From positions 1 to 51,081 of the forward strand of contig VGTK01000015.1 in assembly GCA_016874715.1 (NCBI GenBank): 51,081 bases of DNA. Direction: 5' to 3'. How positions within the stretch are numbered: the stretch's first letter is position 1; every line of letters starts with the position of its first letter. Under the pieces are notes generated by a model. That model made no database searches, had not been told where the DNA came from, and was given only the letters and a program-made list of their open reading frames with translations. Of the stretch, positions 26,635 through 35,089 are shown piece after piece. The translations under genes and the position numbers were made by a program. The stretch comes from Deltaproteobacteria bacterium. Its GTDB lineage: Bacteria > Desulfobacterota > Binatia > UBA12015.

Positions 26635-29106
26635 TCACTTGCAGTTGAGGGTGCTCGAGTTGGTGCTGAAGGCGCAGGACCGCGCCGGGCCGGGGAATGT
26701 TGCCTCGGCGCACAGGCCGGTCGTCGCCAGCGGAGGATCGAGAACGAGGGTCGCCGAGATCGGCAAGGGGAGAGGCAACCCCGCGAAGGCGCCGCGGCGC
26801 CCGGACATGCTGAACTTGATCACGTCGGGCCGAGCGGTCGTGTTCGAGAGCTTCACCTTCCCGAGGACCCCACCGACGAGGATCGTGGAGATGAAGGTGT
26901 GGCTCCTCCCGGTCGGGCTCGCAAGCCAGCCCGCACGGCTCACGGGGTCGTACTCCATGTCGGGAATGGTGACGTCGAACAGCGTGTCGCCCGCGCCGTC
27001 TTCCACGATCAGGCGAAGCCCGTCTACCGCGGGTTGGAGTGTCACGGGCGAGGGAAAGTCGATGGAGCCGGAGAAGCTGAACGTGTCGTCCCCCGCGCCG
27101 GTCGTGAACCGGGTCATCTTGACCTTCGGCTTCGTGACGCCGACGCCGCCGGTGCACGGATCGCAGACATCGCCCGCCCCGTCGCCGTCGCCGTCTTCCT
27201 GGAGAGGATTCGCGATCGCCGGACAGACGTCGCAGGCATCGCCCGGCCCGTCGCCGTCGCCGTCTTCCTGGAGAGGATCCGCGACCGCCGGACAGATGTC
27301 GCAGGCGTTGCCCGGGCCGTCACCGTCGGCGTCCTCCTGCCCGGGATCGAAGTCGGCAGGACAGATGTCGCAGGCATCGCCAACGGCATCGGCGTCGCCG
27401 TCCTCCTGGCCCGGATCGGCCACATCGGGGCAGATGTCGCACGCGTCGCCAGGACCGTCGCCGTCGGTGTCCTCCTGCCCCGGATCGTAGTCCGCCGGGC
27501 AGATGTCGAAGGTGTTGCAGTAGCCGTCGGCGTCGTCGTCGGGAACGATCTCGTCCGCGCCGCATGTGCCGCTCACGCCGTCGCAGACGTCGGCGACGTC
27601 GCACTCATCGACGGCGGGGCGGCAGACCGTGCCCCTGCTTTCGACCGTGCAGGCGCTGCTGCAGCAATCGCCGCCGATCGCGGAGCCGCCGTCGCAGGCC
27701 TCGCCTGGGTCGACATCGCCGTTGCCGCAGTCGTCGAGCAGGTAGCGGACGACCGCGAGGTTGTCGTCATTGGAGATGCGCATCGAGCCGGCCGCGACGA
27801 TCTTGCGGTCGCTCTGGATCGCGACGGCGTTCGCTTCGTCGACGCTGGTCCCGATCGGCGTGATGACGATGCCGTCGTCGGAGAAGAAGGTATCGAGGTC
27901 GCCGCTCGAGTCGTAGCGCGCGACGGCAAAGTCCTCGGCACCAGCGTTCAGGCGTGTGGACCCGGCGACGACGAAGCGTCCGCCCTTGTGAATGGCGATC
28001 GCGCGCGCGGCGGAGCTCGTCTGGATGGCGGTCGTGACGATTCCGTCACCGCCCCCGAAGGTCGGGTCGAGGCTGCCGGTCGAGGTGATGCGGGCGACGC
28101 CGAAGTGGGTGACGCTGCCGACCTTCGCACTGCCGGCGATCAGGATTGCACCGTCGACCTGGCGCGTGATCGCGCCGCCGATGTCCTGTCCCGTCCCGAA
28201 GTGGATCCGGACGTAGCCCGCACCGCCCGCGAAGCTCGCGTCGAGGGCGCCCGCGGACCCGAAGCGTGCCACGAGCATGTCGCCCGCGCTGGCCGTGCCG
28301 CTCGTACCGCCGATGAGGATCTTGCCGTCGCCCGACAGGGCGATCGACGCGATCGTATCGTCGCCTGTGCTGATCGCCTGGGTGCGAACGCCGTCGCCGT
28401 CGAAGCTCGAGTCGAGGCTGCCGTTCCCCTTGTAGCGGACGAGAGCGAGATCCTTGTTCGGGCCGGTGTCGGCCCATCCGCCGGCGAGGATCCGCCCGTC
28501 GGCGTACGTCGCGATCGCCGCCGCCTGATCGTGGACGGTGGTGACGGGCGTGATGGCGACTCCGTCGCCATCGAACGTCGGGTCGAGGTCGCCGTTCGGC
28601 AGGAGACGCACCACGGCGAAGTCGTCGTCGGTGCCCGCCCGCGAGTAGCCGGCGAGCACGATCTTCTGATCCAGCTGAATGGCGACGGCCAGCGCACAGT
28701 CGCCGCCGCTTCCGACCGGGATGACCACCTTCCCGGTGCCGCCACCGAAGCTGGTGTCGAGCTCGCCGTCGAGATCGTAGCGCACGACTGCGAAGTCGTC
28801 GCCGGTGCCGGCCGAGACCGAGCAGCCGGCGACAACGACGCGATCGTCGTCCTGGATGGCGATCGCGTGGCCGAAGTCATCGCCGGTCCCGACTGGCGTC
28901 GTCGCGATCCCGCCTGTCGCGAAGGTGGGATCGGGGGCGCCGGACTGCGCGTTCGCCAGTCGCACCGAAACGGTGAGCAGGAGGACCGCGAGTCCGAGGC
29001 AGACGCCCGCAGGGGCGACGAGCGTGAGCGGGTGGCGCGCGCATGTGCGCGGCACGGCGCGACCAGGGCGAGGCCAGGGGTACGTGGTGCAATGATCCGT
29101 GGGCAC
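26635..29106 (-). CDS. Secreted delta-60 / Cys-rich / TSP3-repeat mosaic protein
   Basis: An 823-residue exported protein. The start is GTG at 29106 with a good GGAGGAAGG site; the signal peptide ends near ANAQ-SGA at residue 55. Then come seven delta-60 repeats (for example LDPTFDGDG, ILAGGW, FAVVRYD), a probable beta-propeller. A myxo-type Cys-rich unit follows (CGNGDVDPGEACDGG), then five 23-residue thrombospondin type-3-like calcium-binding repeats (DICP...QEDGDGDGPGDAC), and a C-terminal beta-rich domain ending SSTLNCK. It probably sits outside the cell, stabilised by disulfides and calcium; its role is unknown. It is flanked by inverted 81-bp repeats. Confidence 0.82.
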   Translation of the reverse strand: MPTDHCTTYPWPRPGRAVPRTCARHPLTLVAPAGVCLGLAVLLLTVSVRLANAQSGAPDPTFATGGIATTPVGTGDDFGHAIAIQDDDRVVVAGCSVSAGTGDDFAVVRYDLDGELDTSFGGGTGKVVIPVGSGGDCALAVAIQLDQKIVLAGYSRAGTDDDFAVVRLLPNGDLDPTFDGDGVAITPVTTVHDQAAAIATYADGRILAGGWADTGPNKDLALVRYKGNGSLDSSFDGDGVRTQAISTGDDTIASIALSGDGKILIGGTSGTASAGDMLVARFGSAGALDASFAGGAGYVRIHFGTGQDIGGAITRQVDGAILIAGSAKVGSVTHFGVARITSTGSLDPTFGGGDGIVTTAIQTSSAARAIAIHKGGRFVVAGSTRLNAGAEDFAVARYDSSGDLDTFFSDDGIVITPIGTSVDEANAVAIQSDRKIVAAGSMRISNDDNLAVVRYLLDDCGNGDVDPGEACDGGSAIGGDCCSSACTVESRGTVCRPAVDECDVADVCDGVSGTCGADEIVPDDDADGYCNTFDICPADYDPGQEDTDGDGPGDACDICPDVADPGQEDGDADAVGDACDICPADFDPGQEDADGDGPGNACDICPAVADPLQEDGDGDGPGDACDVCPAIANPLQEDGDGDGAGDVCDPCTGGVGVTKPKVKMTRFTTGAGDDTFSFSGSIDFPSPVTLQPAVDGLRLIVEDGAGDTLFDVTIPDMEYDPVSRAGWLASPTGRSHTFISTILVGGVLGKVKLSNTTARPDVIKFSMSGRRGAFAGLPLPLPISATLVLDPPLATTGLCAEATFPGPARSCAFSTNSSTLNCK
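27163..27507 (-). repeat. Five tandem 69-bp units encoding TSP3-like repeats
   Basis: Exactly five 23-codon units fill 345 bp. The last two units in gene order are nearly identical at DNA level (around 27181 and 27250), which suggests recent duplication. Each unit encodes one D-x-D-x-D-G calcium loop and two cysteines. Confidence 0.85.
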
Positions 29107-29671
29107 GACCTTCCTCCCGTAGGGAGCGCAGGCGGTAGCGCTGGACCCGACGACGATGCCGGCTCGGCGTGCTTCGGGCAATACAGAATTCGCAGGCCTG
29201 GAGCGTCGCGCATGCGGCTCGACAGGTCGTTTGCCAACTGTTCCCCGAAGGGACGGTGGGCGCCGACCAAAAACGAAAGGAACCGCCGTGAAGGACTCGG
29301 CCAGAAACCGGAGCGCTCTTCGAGTTCCTGTCGTCTCCGTCGAGATCCCGAAGTTCACACGGCGAACAGCCCGTCCCCGGCTACGAGGCGGGTACCAGGC
29401 GACCCATGAGCGTCGCGCGCACAATGTGCGACCGCGCGTGCGCCGTGTCCTGCGCGCGGCCTGGGAGATGGGCGACGCCGCCGTCGCCGAGCGCCGTCTC
29501 CGCGCGCTCGCAGGCTCGCTCGAGCGCGATCGAGAACCTGAACGGCGGCGTCGGCCGCTTCACGCGGAACGTGAAGAACTGGCAGGGTGGCACGATGCTG
29601 CTGCGCCGGGTCGGCGCAGCGGTCGTGCGCGCATCGGTGGGCTTCCGTCGCGTGCGCGGTCTGACCGGCGG
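29107..29671. other. 565-bp stretch without a convincing gene
   Basis: Between the delta-60 gene start and the glycosyltransferase stop I find no convincing gene. Short open frames here are Arg-rich and resemble nothing I recognise. It holds the delta-60 ribosome site (29109-29118) and the right repeat arm (29581-29661). No clear promoter was seen. The part around 29400-29660 may be the relic of a gene duplicated with the repeat. Confidence 0.5.
29581..29661 (-). repeat. Right arm of the 81-bp inverted repeat
   Basis: Inverted partner of 26553-26633 (about 85% identical). It ends 10 bp before the glycosyltransferase stop region. Confidence 0.75.
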
Positions 29672-31522
29672 TCAGCGCGCCGCCGGGGCGGCTCCGGCCG
29701 CCGCGACGGCGTCGCGCAGCCGCAGCGTCTCGTCGGACGGCTGCACCTCGTAGAGCACGGCACCGAACGGCGCCCGCTCCGGATCGACGAACCAGTCGTG
29801 GAGGTCCTCGCCGCGCGCGCGCGCGACCGGACGCGTCGGATCGAGCCGCCGCGTCTGCGGCAGCGTGTCGCGATCCTCCGAGCGCAGCAGGAAGAACGCA
29901 CGACGGCCCGCGATGAGGTAGCGCGCCACCACCGCCCCGCGGTCCGCGAACACCAGCGGCAGCTCGCCGGGGTAGAACGCATGCGCGCCGACGTAGTGCG
30001 CGATGTTCTCGGCGGGACGCCCGAGGCTCTCGCTCGTGATCACCAGCGACCCGGGCGGAACGAGAGCCCCGAGCGTCTCCCGCGCGCGTGTGATGCGCTC
30101 CTTCTGGAAGGGCTCGCGCGGACCCGCCGGCCCGAGGACCGTGATCAGGGCGATCATCGCGAAGGAGAGCGCCGGCGCGAGCGCCAGCGGCCGGCGGAGC
30201 GCACCGCCGAGGCGCGGCACGAGCGGCAGCAGCGCCGACGCGGCGAACGCCCACGCCACCGCACGCTCGAGCGAGCCGATGCGCACCGCGCGCGCCAGCT
30301 GCGGCCACCAGCCGAGCGCCACGACGACCAGCGCCGCGACCGCGAGCGCGACGCGCAAGCCCGGCGCACGCTCCCCGTCCGCCACCCAGCGGCACGGGAC
30401 GACGAGTCCGAGCGCGGTCAGTGGAATCAGGCAGAGCGTCGCGCCAGCGAGGTAGCGCGGATCCGGGTGCGACCAGCAGCTGTAGAACAGCAGCGCGACC
30501 AGCGGATACGGGATCAGCGCGAGCGCCAGCGGCCGCCGCACCCTCCAGGCGACCACCGCCCCGAGCAGCGTCGCGATCCCCAGCCAGCCGAGCGCCCCCG
30601 ACAGGTGCGCGACGTTGCCCGGCAGCGACACGCGCAGGTTGGCGAGCCGGAACGCCCCGCCCGACACGTGCTGGATGCCCTCGCCCGCCCACGCGGCGTC
30701 AGGAACCAGCAGCGCGCCCAGCACGTCGCGGAACTCGCCTCCCTGCGTGAACGCCAGCGGATGCCCCTGCGTGATCGTGTTGTATGCGAACAGCGGCGAC
30801 GCGCCGACGAGGAAGGCGATCGCACACGCGATCCAGGGACGCAGCCGGGGCCCGCGCAGCGCGAACAGCGCGGCGAGCGGGATGCCGTACAGGATCGCGT
30901 CCGGTCGGACGGTACAGGCGAGCCCGAGCGCGAGGCCGCTCGCGACGGCGTGGCCGGTCGCCGCTGCGAGCAGCGCCAGCAGCGCCAGCAGGTGGGTCGG
31001 CAGGTCGCGGGCCACCGTGATGCCCCAGAGGTGCACGTCGGTCGGCAGCAGCAGCAGGAGCCACATCGCCGCGACCGCGGCGCCCGCCGCGACCGCACGA
31101 TCCCCGGGACGCAGCAGCACCCAGGTGAGCCAGCCGAGCAGCGCGAGGGTCGTCAAGTAGAGGGCGGGGTTCAGCGCGTGCTGCGCGTCCTCGCCGCCGA
31201 TCGCGCCCGCGAGTGCGAGGAGCGCCGGGAAGCCGGGTGGGTACCGCGAGTAGAGCTTCTCCCCGGTCCAGAAGTAGGTCTGCACGCGGGCGTCGAGCTT
31301 GAAGTCCGTCGCTGTCTGCGGCGCCGCGATGCGCAGCGCCTCGTCGTCGTGGAAGACGGTGCCGCGCCGCAGGTCGCCGGCGAATGTCAGGAACGCGTAC
31401 TGGTCCGACGCGAGGTACCAGGTGTTGTGGCGCACCAGCCCGCGCCCCGCGACCAGCAGCGCCAGCGCGGCCAGCGCCAGGGTGAGGACGCGCACCAGCC
31501 GCCCCTGTCGACGCCGTCCCAT
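29672..31522 (-). CDS. GT-C-like polytopic glycosyltransferase (paralogue 1)
   Basis: A 616-residue membrane protein with about 10-12 hydrophobic helices. The first extracytoplasmic loop has NTWYLASDQYAFLTF and later YSRYPPGFPALLALAG; LPTDVHLWGITVARDLPTH and CTVRPDAILYGIP are further conserved blocks. This pattern fits the GT39/ArnT-like GT-C superfamily, which transfers sugars from polyprenyl-phosphate donors. The acidic catalytic residue may be the Asp in ASDQ. The C-terminal soluble region is periplasmic. It lies 53 bp downstream of a full-length paralogue. Acceptor and donor are unknown. Confidence 0.65.
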   Translation of the reverse strand: MGRRRQGRLVRVLTLALAALALLVAGRGLVRHNTWYLASDQYAFLTFAGDLRRGTVFHDDEALRIAAPQTATDFKLDARVQTYFWTGEKLYSRYPPGFPALLALAGAIGGEDAQHALNPALYLTTLALLGWLTWVLLRPGDRAVAAGAAVAAMWLLLLLPTDVHLWGITVARDLPTHLLALLALLAAATGHAVASGLALGLACTVRPDAILYGIPLAALFALRGPRLRPWIACAIAFLVGASPLFAYNTITQGHPLAFTQGGEFRDVLGALLVPDAAWAGEGIQHVSGGAFRLANLRVSLPGNVAHLSGALGWLGIATLLGAVVAWRVRRPLALALIPYPLVALLFYSCWSHPDPRYLAGATLCLIPLTALGLVVPCRWVADGERAPGLRVALAVAALVVVALGWWPQLARAVRIGSLERAVAWAFAASALLPLVPRLGGALRRPLALAPALSFAMIALITVLGPAGPREPFQKERITRARETLGALVPPGSLVITSESLGRPAENIAHYVGAHAFYPGELPLVFADRGAVVARYLIAGRRAFFLLRSEDRDTLPQTRRLDPTRPVARARGEDLHDWFVDPERAPFGAVLYEVQPSDETLRLRDAVAAAGAAPAAR

Positions 31523-31575
31523 CCCCGGACAGACTTACGCGAGCACGGCGACGACGGCGAGAGCCCTGCGACGCG

Positions 31576-33402
31576 TCACAGCTCGCCCTCGACGTGTCCC
31601 TTGAAGTTGCGCAGCAGCGCGCGCTGCTCGAGCGACAGCACCAGCTCGTACAGCACCACGCCGCCGCCGCCACGACGCGGGTCGACGAACCAGTCGAGCA
31701 CGGCGTCGCCGCGGCGCCGTGCGACGACGCGCAGTCCCGCGGACGTGCGTAGCGGCGCGAGCGAGGCCGCCTGCTCGTCCGCGACGAGGAAGAACGGCCG
31801 TCGTCCCGCCATCGCCAGCAGCAGCGCCGCCCGCTGCTGGTCCGTGCGCAGGAGCGGCAGCTCGCTCGCGTAGAACGCCGGCACCCCAAGGTAGTGCGCG
31901 ACGTTCTCCGCCGGGCGGCCGAGCGCTTCGCTGGTGATCACCACGCCGTCCAGCGGCACCAGCGCGCCGAGGGTCGCACGGGCACGGGCGACCTGGGGCG
32001 CCTGGAACGGGTCGCGCGCGCCGCTGCCCTCGAGAATCCGCAGCACGACGAGTGACAGCAGGGCGACCGCGGGCGCCAGCGCCGCGGACGACCGCAGCGC
32101 GACGGCGATCCGCGGTACGCTGCCGAGCACCACCGCCGCCGCGAAGGCGACCAGCAGCGCACGAAACGCCGCGCCGACGAAGGCGAATCCGCCGCTGCCC
32201 ACCACCCCGAGCACCACCGCGACGAGCACGAGCCAGCGCCAGACACCCGAGCGCGCGGCATCCGCGAGCCAGCGGCACGCGAGCGTGGCGCCGGTCGCGG
32301 CGAGCGGAATTAGGCACAGCGCCGCACCCGTGAGGTAGCGGGCGTCGGCGTGCGACCAGCAGGCGTAGAACGGCACCGCGAGCAGCGGATACGGGAGCAG
32401 CGCCGCGACCATCGGCCGCCGCACGCGCGCCGCCCACACCGCGCCCAGAGCGACCAGCAGCGCGGTGCCGCCGAACGCTCGCCCGAGCAGCGCGAGGCTC
32501 GCCGGTAGGGTCTCGCGCAGGTTCGCGAGCCGGAACGCGCCGCCCGAGTCGAACACGATCGTCCGGGCGTGCGCGGCCGCGGGCGACAGCAGCCGCGACA
32601 GCAGCTCGGTAAACTCCCCCGCCTGCGTGAACGCGAACGGGTGCCCCCCGGTCAGCGTGTTGTAGGCCGCGAGCGGCGACGCGCCCGCGAGGAAGGCGCC
32701 GATCCCGAGGAGCAGCGCGCGCAGACGCACGCCGTCGACCCACAGAACAGCCGCCAGCGAAGCGGCATAGAGAATCGCGTCGGGACGGATCGTGCAGGCG
32801 AGACCGAGAGCGAGCCCGCTCCAGACGTGCCGTCGCGCCACGGCCGCGAGCACCGCCAGCAGCCCGAGCACGTGCGCCGGGAGGTCGCGCGCGACGGTGA
32901 TGCCCCAGAGGTGGACGTCGGTCGGCAGCACCAGCACGAGCCACATCGCCGTGGCGGCGGCCCCCGCCGCGAGCAGCCGGTCGCGCGGCGCGACCAGTGC
33001 CCAGGTGAGCCAGCCGACCAGCGCGAGCATCACGAGGTACAGCAGCGGGTTGAGCGCGTGCTGCGCCGCCTCGCCGCCGATCAGCCCCGCGACCGCGAGC
33101 AGCGCCGGAAATCCCGGTGGATAGCGCGAGTAGGCGACGTCGCCGCGCCAGAAGTACGTCTGGACGAGGGCGTCGTGCGCGCGGGTCGGATTCGCGCGCG
33201 GCGCGACGATCTTGAAGATCGTCGGGTCGTGCAGCACGCGGCCCTGCGCCAGATCCGACGCGAAGGTCAGGAACGCGAGCTGGTCCGACGCGAGGTACCA
33301 GGTGTTGCGGCGCTCGACGCCGCGCGCCGCGATGGGTACCGCGACGACGCACAGCGCGAGCGCGCACCAGCGCGCGACGCGTCCGCTCTGCCGGCGATTC
33401 AG
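31576..33402 (-). CDS. GT-C-like polytopic glycosyltransferase (paralogue 2), likely CTG start
   Basis: A 608-residue paralogue of the preceding protein, sharing NTWYLASDQ, FLTFASDL, YSRYPPGFPALLAVAG, LPTDVHLWGITVARDLPAH and CTIRPDAILYAAS. In this frame no ATG, GTG or TTG exists upstream of an internal GTG at 33237, which would cut off the first helix. A CTG at 33402 gives LNRRQSGRVARW, aligning residue for residue (35 positions to NTWYLASDQ) with the paralogue's MGRRRQGRLVRV. A GGTGA ribosome-like site overlaps the upstream echA stop. A sequencing error at the start is the alternative. Confidence 0.65.
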   Translation of the reverse strand: MNRRQSGRVARWCALALCVVAVPIAARGVERRNTWYLASDQLAFLTFASDLAQGRVLHDPTIFKIVAPRANPTRAHDALVQTYFWRGDVAYSRYPPGFPALLAVAGLIGGEAAQHALNPLLYLVMLALVGWLTWALVAPRDRLLAAGAAATAMWLVLVLPTDVHLWGITVARDLPAHVLGLLAVLAAVARRHVWSGLALGLACTIRPDAILYAASLAAVLWVDGVRLRALLLGIGAFLAGASPLAAYNTLTGGHPFAFTQAGEFTELLSRLLSPAAAHARTIVFDSGGAFRLANLRETLPASLALLGRAFGGTALLVALGAVWAARVRRPMVAALLPYPLLAVPFYACWSHADARYLTGAALCLIPLAATGATLACRWLADAARSGVWRWLVLVAVVLGVVGSGGFAFVGAAFRALLVAFAAAVVLGSVPRIAVALRSSAALAPAVALLSLVVLRILEGSGARDPFQAPQVARARATLGALVPLDGVVITSEALGRPAENVAHYLGVPAFYASELPLLRTDQQRAALLLAMAGRRPFFLVADEQAASLAPLRTSAGLRVVARRRGDAVLDWFVDPRRGGGGVVLYELVLSLEQRALLRNFKGHVEGEL

Positions 33403-33412
33403 GGCGATCCGC

Positions 33413-34210
33413 TCACCGCCCGCGGAAGACGGGCTTGCGCCGCTCGCGGAACGCCGCGAGGCCTTCCTTCGAGTCGTCCGATTGGGTGACCAGCGCCTGG
33501 GTCAGCGCCTCGTCCTCGAAGCAGGAGTCGAGGTTGCTCTCGGTGCCGCGGTTGAGCAGCCGCTTCGACATGCCGATCGCGTACGTCGGCCCCTGCGCGA
33601 GGCGCTCCGCCCACTCGCGCGCGACGGTCTCGAGCTGCTCGGCCGGCACGACGCGGTTCACCACGCCGAGACGGTACGCCTCTTCGGCCGACAGGTCGTC
33701 GCCGAAGAAGACAAGCTCCTTCGCCTTCGCGAGCGGCATCACGCGCGGCAGAAGGAAGCCGCCCGCCGCGTCCATCGCGATGCCGCGCCGCACGAACACC
33801 TCGATGAAGCGTACGCCGTCCGCGACGAGGATCAGGTCGCTCGCGAACGCCAGATGCGCGCCGAGGCCGGCCGCCGTCCCGTTGATCGCGGCGAGGAACG
33901 GCTTCTCGAACTCCCAGATCGTGCGCAGCAGCAGCTGCGAACCGTACTTCATCATCTCGCGTCCGGCGCCGACCATCGGCGGCTCGGTCGGAGCCGGTGC
34001 CCCCGCAGGACGCGACAGGTCGGCTCCGGTACAGAAGCCCTTGCCCTTGCCGGTCAGCACGACGGCGCGCACGGACGGCTCGGTGCGCGCGGCGAGGAGC
34101 CGCGCGATGACCTCGTCGCGCATCGCGGCGGTCAGCGCCCCCATCTGCTCGGGACGGTTGAGCGTGATCCACAGCACGCTGTTCTCGACCTTGAATTCGA
34201 CGTCGGCCAT
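33413..34210 (-). CDS. Enoyl-CoA hydratase/isomerase family protein
   Basis: A 265-residue crotonase-fold enzyme. Oxyanion-hole segments are KGFCTGADLS and NGTAAGLGAHLAFASD. In the second catalytic position, GIAMDAAGGFLLPR, an Asp takes the place of the usual hydratase Glu, as in several isomerase- or hydrolase-type crotonases. It is last of a minus-strand group that also holds an amidohydrolase, acyl-CoA dehydrogenase, RND exporter and YCF48 protein. It probably acts on a CoA thioester in a degradative route; the reaction type is uncertain. Confidence 0.82.
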   Translation of the reverse strand: MADVEFKVENSVLWITLNRPEQMGALTAAMRDEVIARLLAARTEPSVRAVVLTGKGKGFCTGADLSRPAGAPAPTEPPMVGAGREMMKYGSQLLLRTIWEFEKPFLAAINGTAAGLGAHLAFASDLILVADGVRFIEVFVRRGIAMDAAGGFLLPRVMPLAKAKELVFFGDDLSAEEAYRLGVVNRVVPAEQLETVAREWAERLAQGPTYAIGMSKRLLNRGTESNLDSCFEDEALTQALVTQSDDSKEGLAAFRERRKPVFRGR

Positions 34211-34259
34211 GGGCGGGGTTCCTTCTCGCGGGCTGTCTTCGCGCGGGCGCGAAGCGGGA

Positions 34260-35060
34260 TCAGAGCTTGAACGCGCGGCGCGCGTTGTCGCAGAGGTACT
34301 TCTTCTTGATCTCGGGCGTGAGCTGCAGGTGCTCGTCGATCTGCCCGAGGATGCGCCCGAACGGCACCAGCGGGTAGTCCGACGCGTAGATCACCTTGTC
34401 CTGGAGCTGGCGCTGCATCCAGTAGACGAGCCGCTCCGGAAAGTGCTTCGGCAGGTGGGCCGACGTGTCGATGAAGACGTTCTTGTGCTTCCAGGCGACC
34501 GCGATCATCTCTTCCGTCCACGGCCAGCCGATGTGGCCGCAGACGATGCGCAGCTCGGGGAAGTCGAGCGCGACCTCGTCGATGTAGAGTGGGCGTCCGG
34601 TCTCGGACGGGTACAGCGGTCCGGTGTGGCCGACCTGTGTCTGGAACGCGACGTCGAGCTCGACGCACTTGGCGTAGAGCGGGTAGTAGCAGCGGTCCGT
34701 CGGCGGCTTGCGCCACATGAACGGCTCGATGCGCAGGCACCTGAAGTCGTGCTCCTTCACGTAGCGCTCGAGACCGCGCACCGCGGCCATGATGTCGGTC
34801 GGGTTCGCGTGATACTGACCGATGATTCGCCCGGGGTGCTTCTTCGCGGCCGCAGCGACCAGCTCGTTGTCGCCGGCCATCATCGCGATCTCGATCCCGG
34901 CCTCGTCCATCGCTTCGACCATCTTGTCGGCGTCGGTGCCGTTGTAGAAGACGTCGAGCATGCCGTAGTTGCGGAACACGTTCTCGCCGGCCGGGTTCTT
35001 GCCCGGCTCGTTCGGCGAGATGTACTGCGTCCACACGTCGACGATCCCGTACGAAGACAT
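34260..35060 (-). CDS. Amidohydrolase-fold protein lacking the HxH metal motif
   Basis: A 266-residue Amidohydro_2-type protein. Where family members have D-x-H-x-H, this one reads IVDVWTQYI, so both first-strand His ligands are missing. Later positions remain: TQVGHTG, CGHIGWPW and YASDYPL with the Asp. It may bind one metal at most, use another ligand set, or be non-catalytic. It lies between echA and an acyl-CoA dehydrogenase. It is shorter than the copy at 697-1755 (352 residues) and only distantly similar. Confidence 0.75.
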   Translation of the reverse strand: MSSYGIVDVWTQYISPNEPGKNPAGENVFRNYGMLDVFYNGTDADKMVEAMDEAGIEIAMMAGDNELVAAAAKKHPGRIIGQYHANPTDIMAAVRGLERYVKEHDFRCLRIEPFMWRKPPTDRCYYPLYAKCVELDVAFQTQVGHTGPLYPSETGRPLYIDEVALDFPELRIVCGHIGWPWTEEMIAVAWKHKNVFIDTSAHLPKHFPERLVYWMQRQLQDKVIYASDYPLVPFGRILGQIDEHLQLTPEIKKKYLCDNARRAFKL

Positions 35061-35089
35061 CGCTGCTCGCTCTCTTCCGATCGCCGGCG

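Noticed and set aside
29156..31873. A 905-codon plus-strand frame
   Set aside because: Arg/Glu-rich shadow antisense to the first GT-C glycosyltransferase, which shows clear membrane helices.
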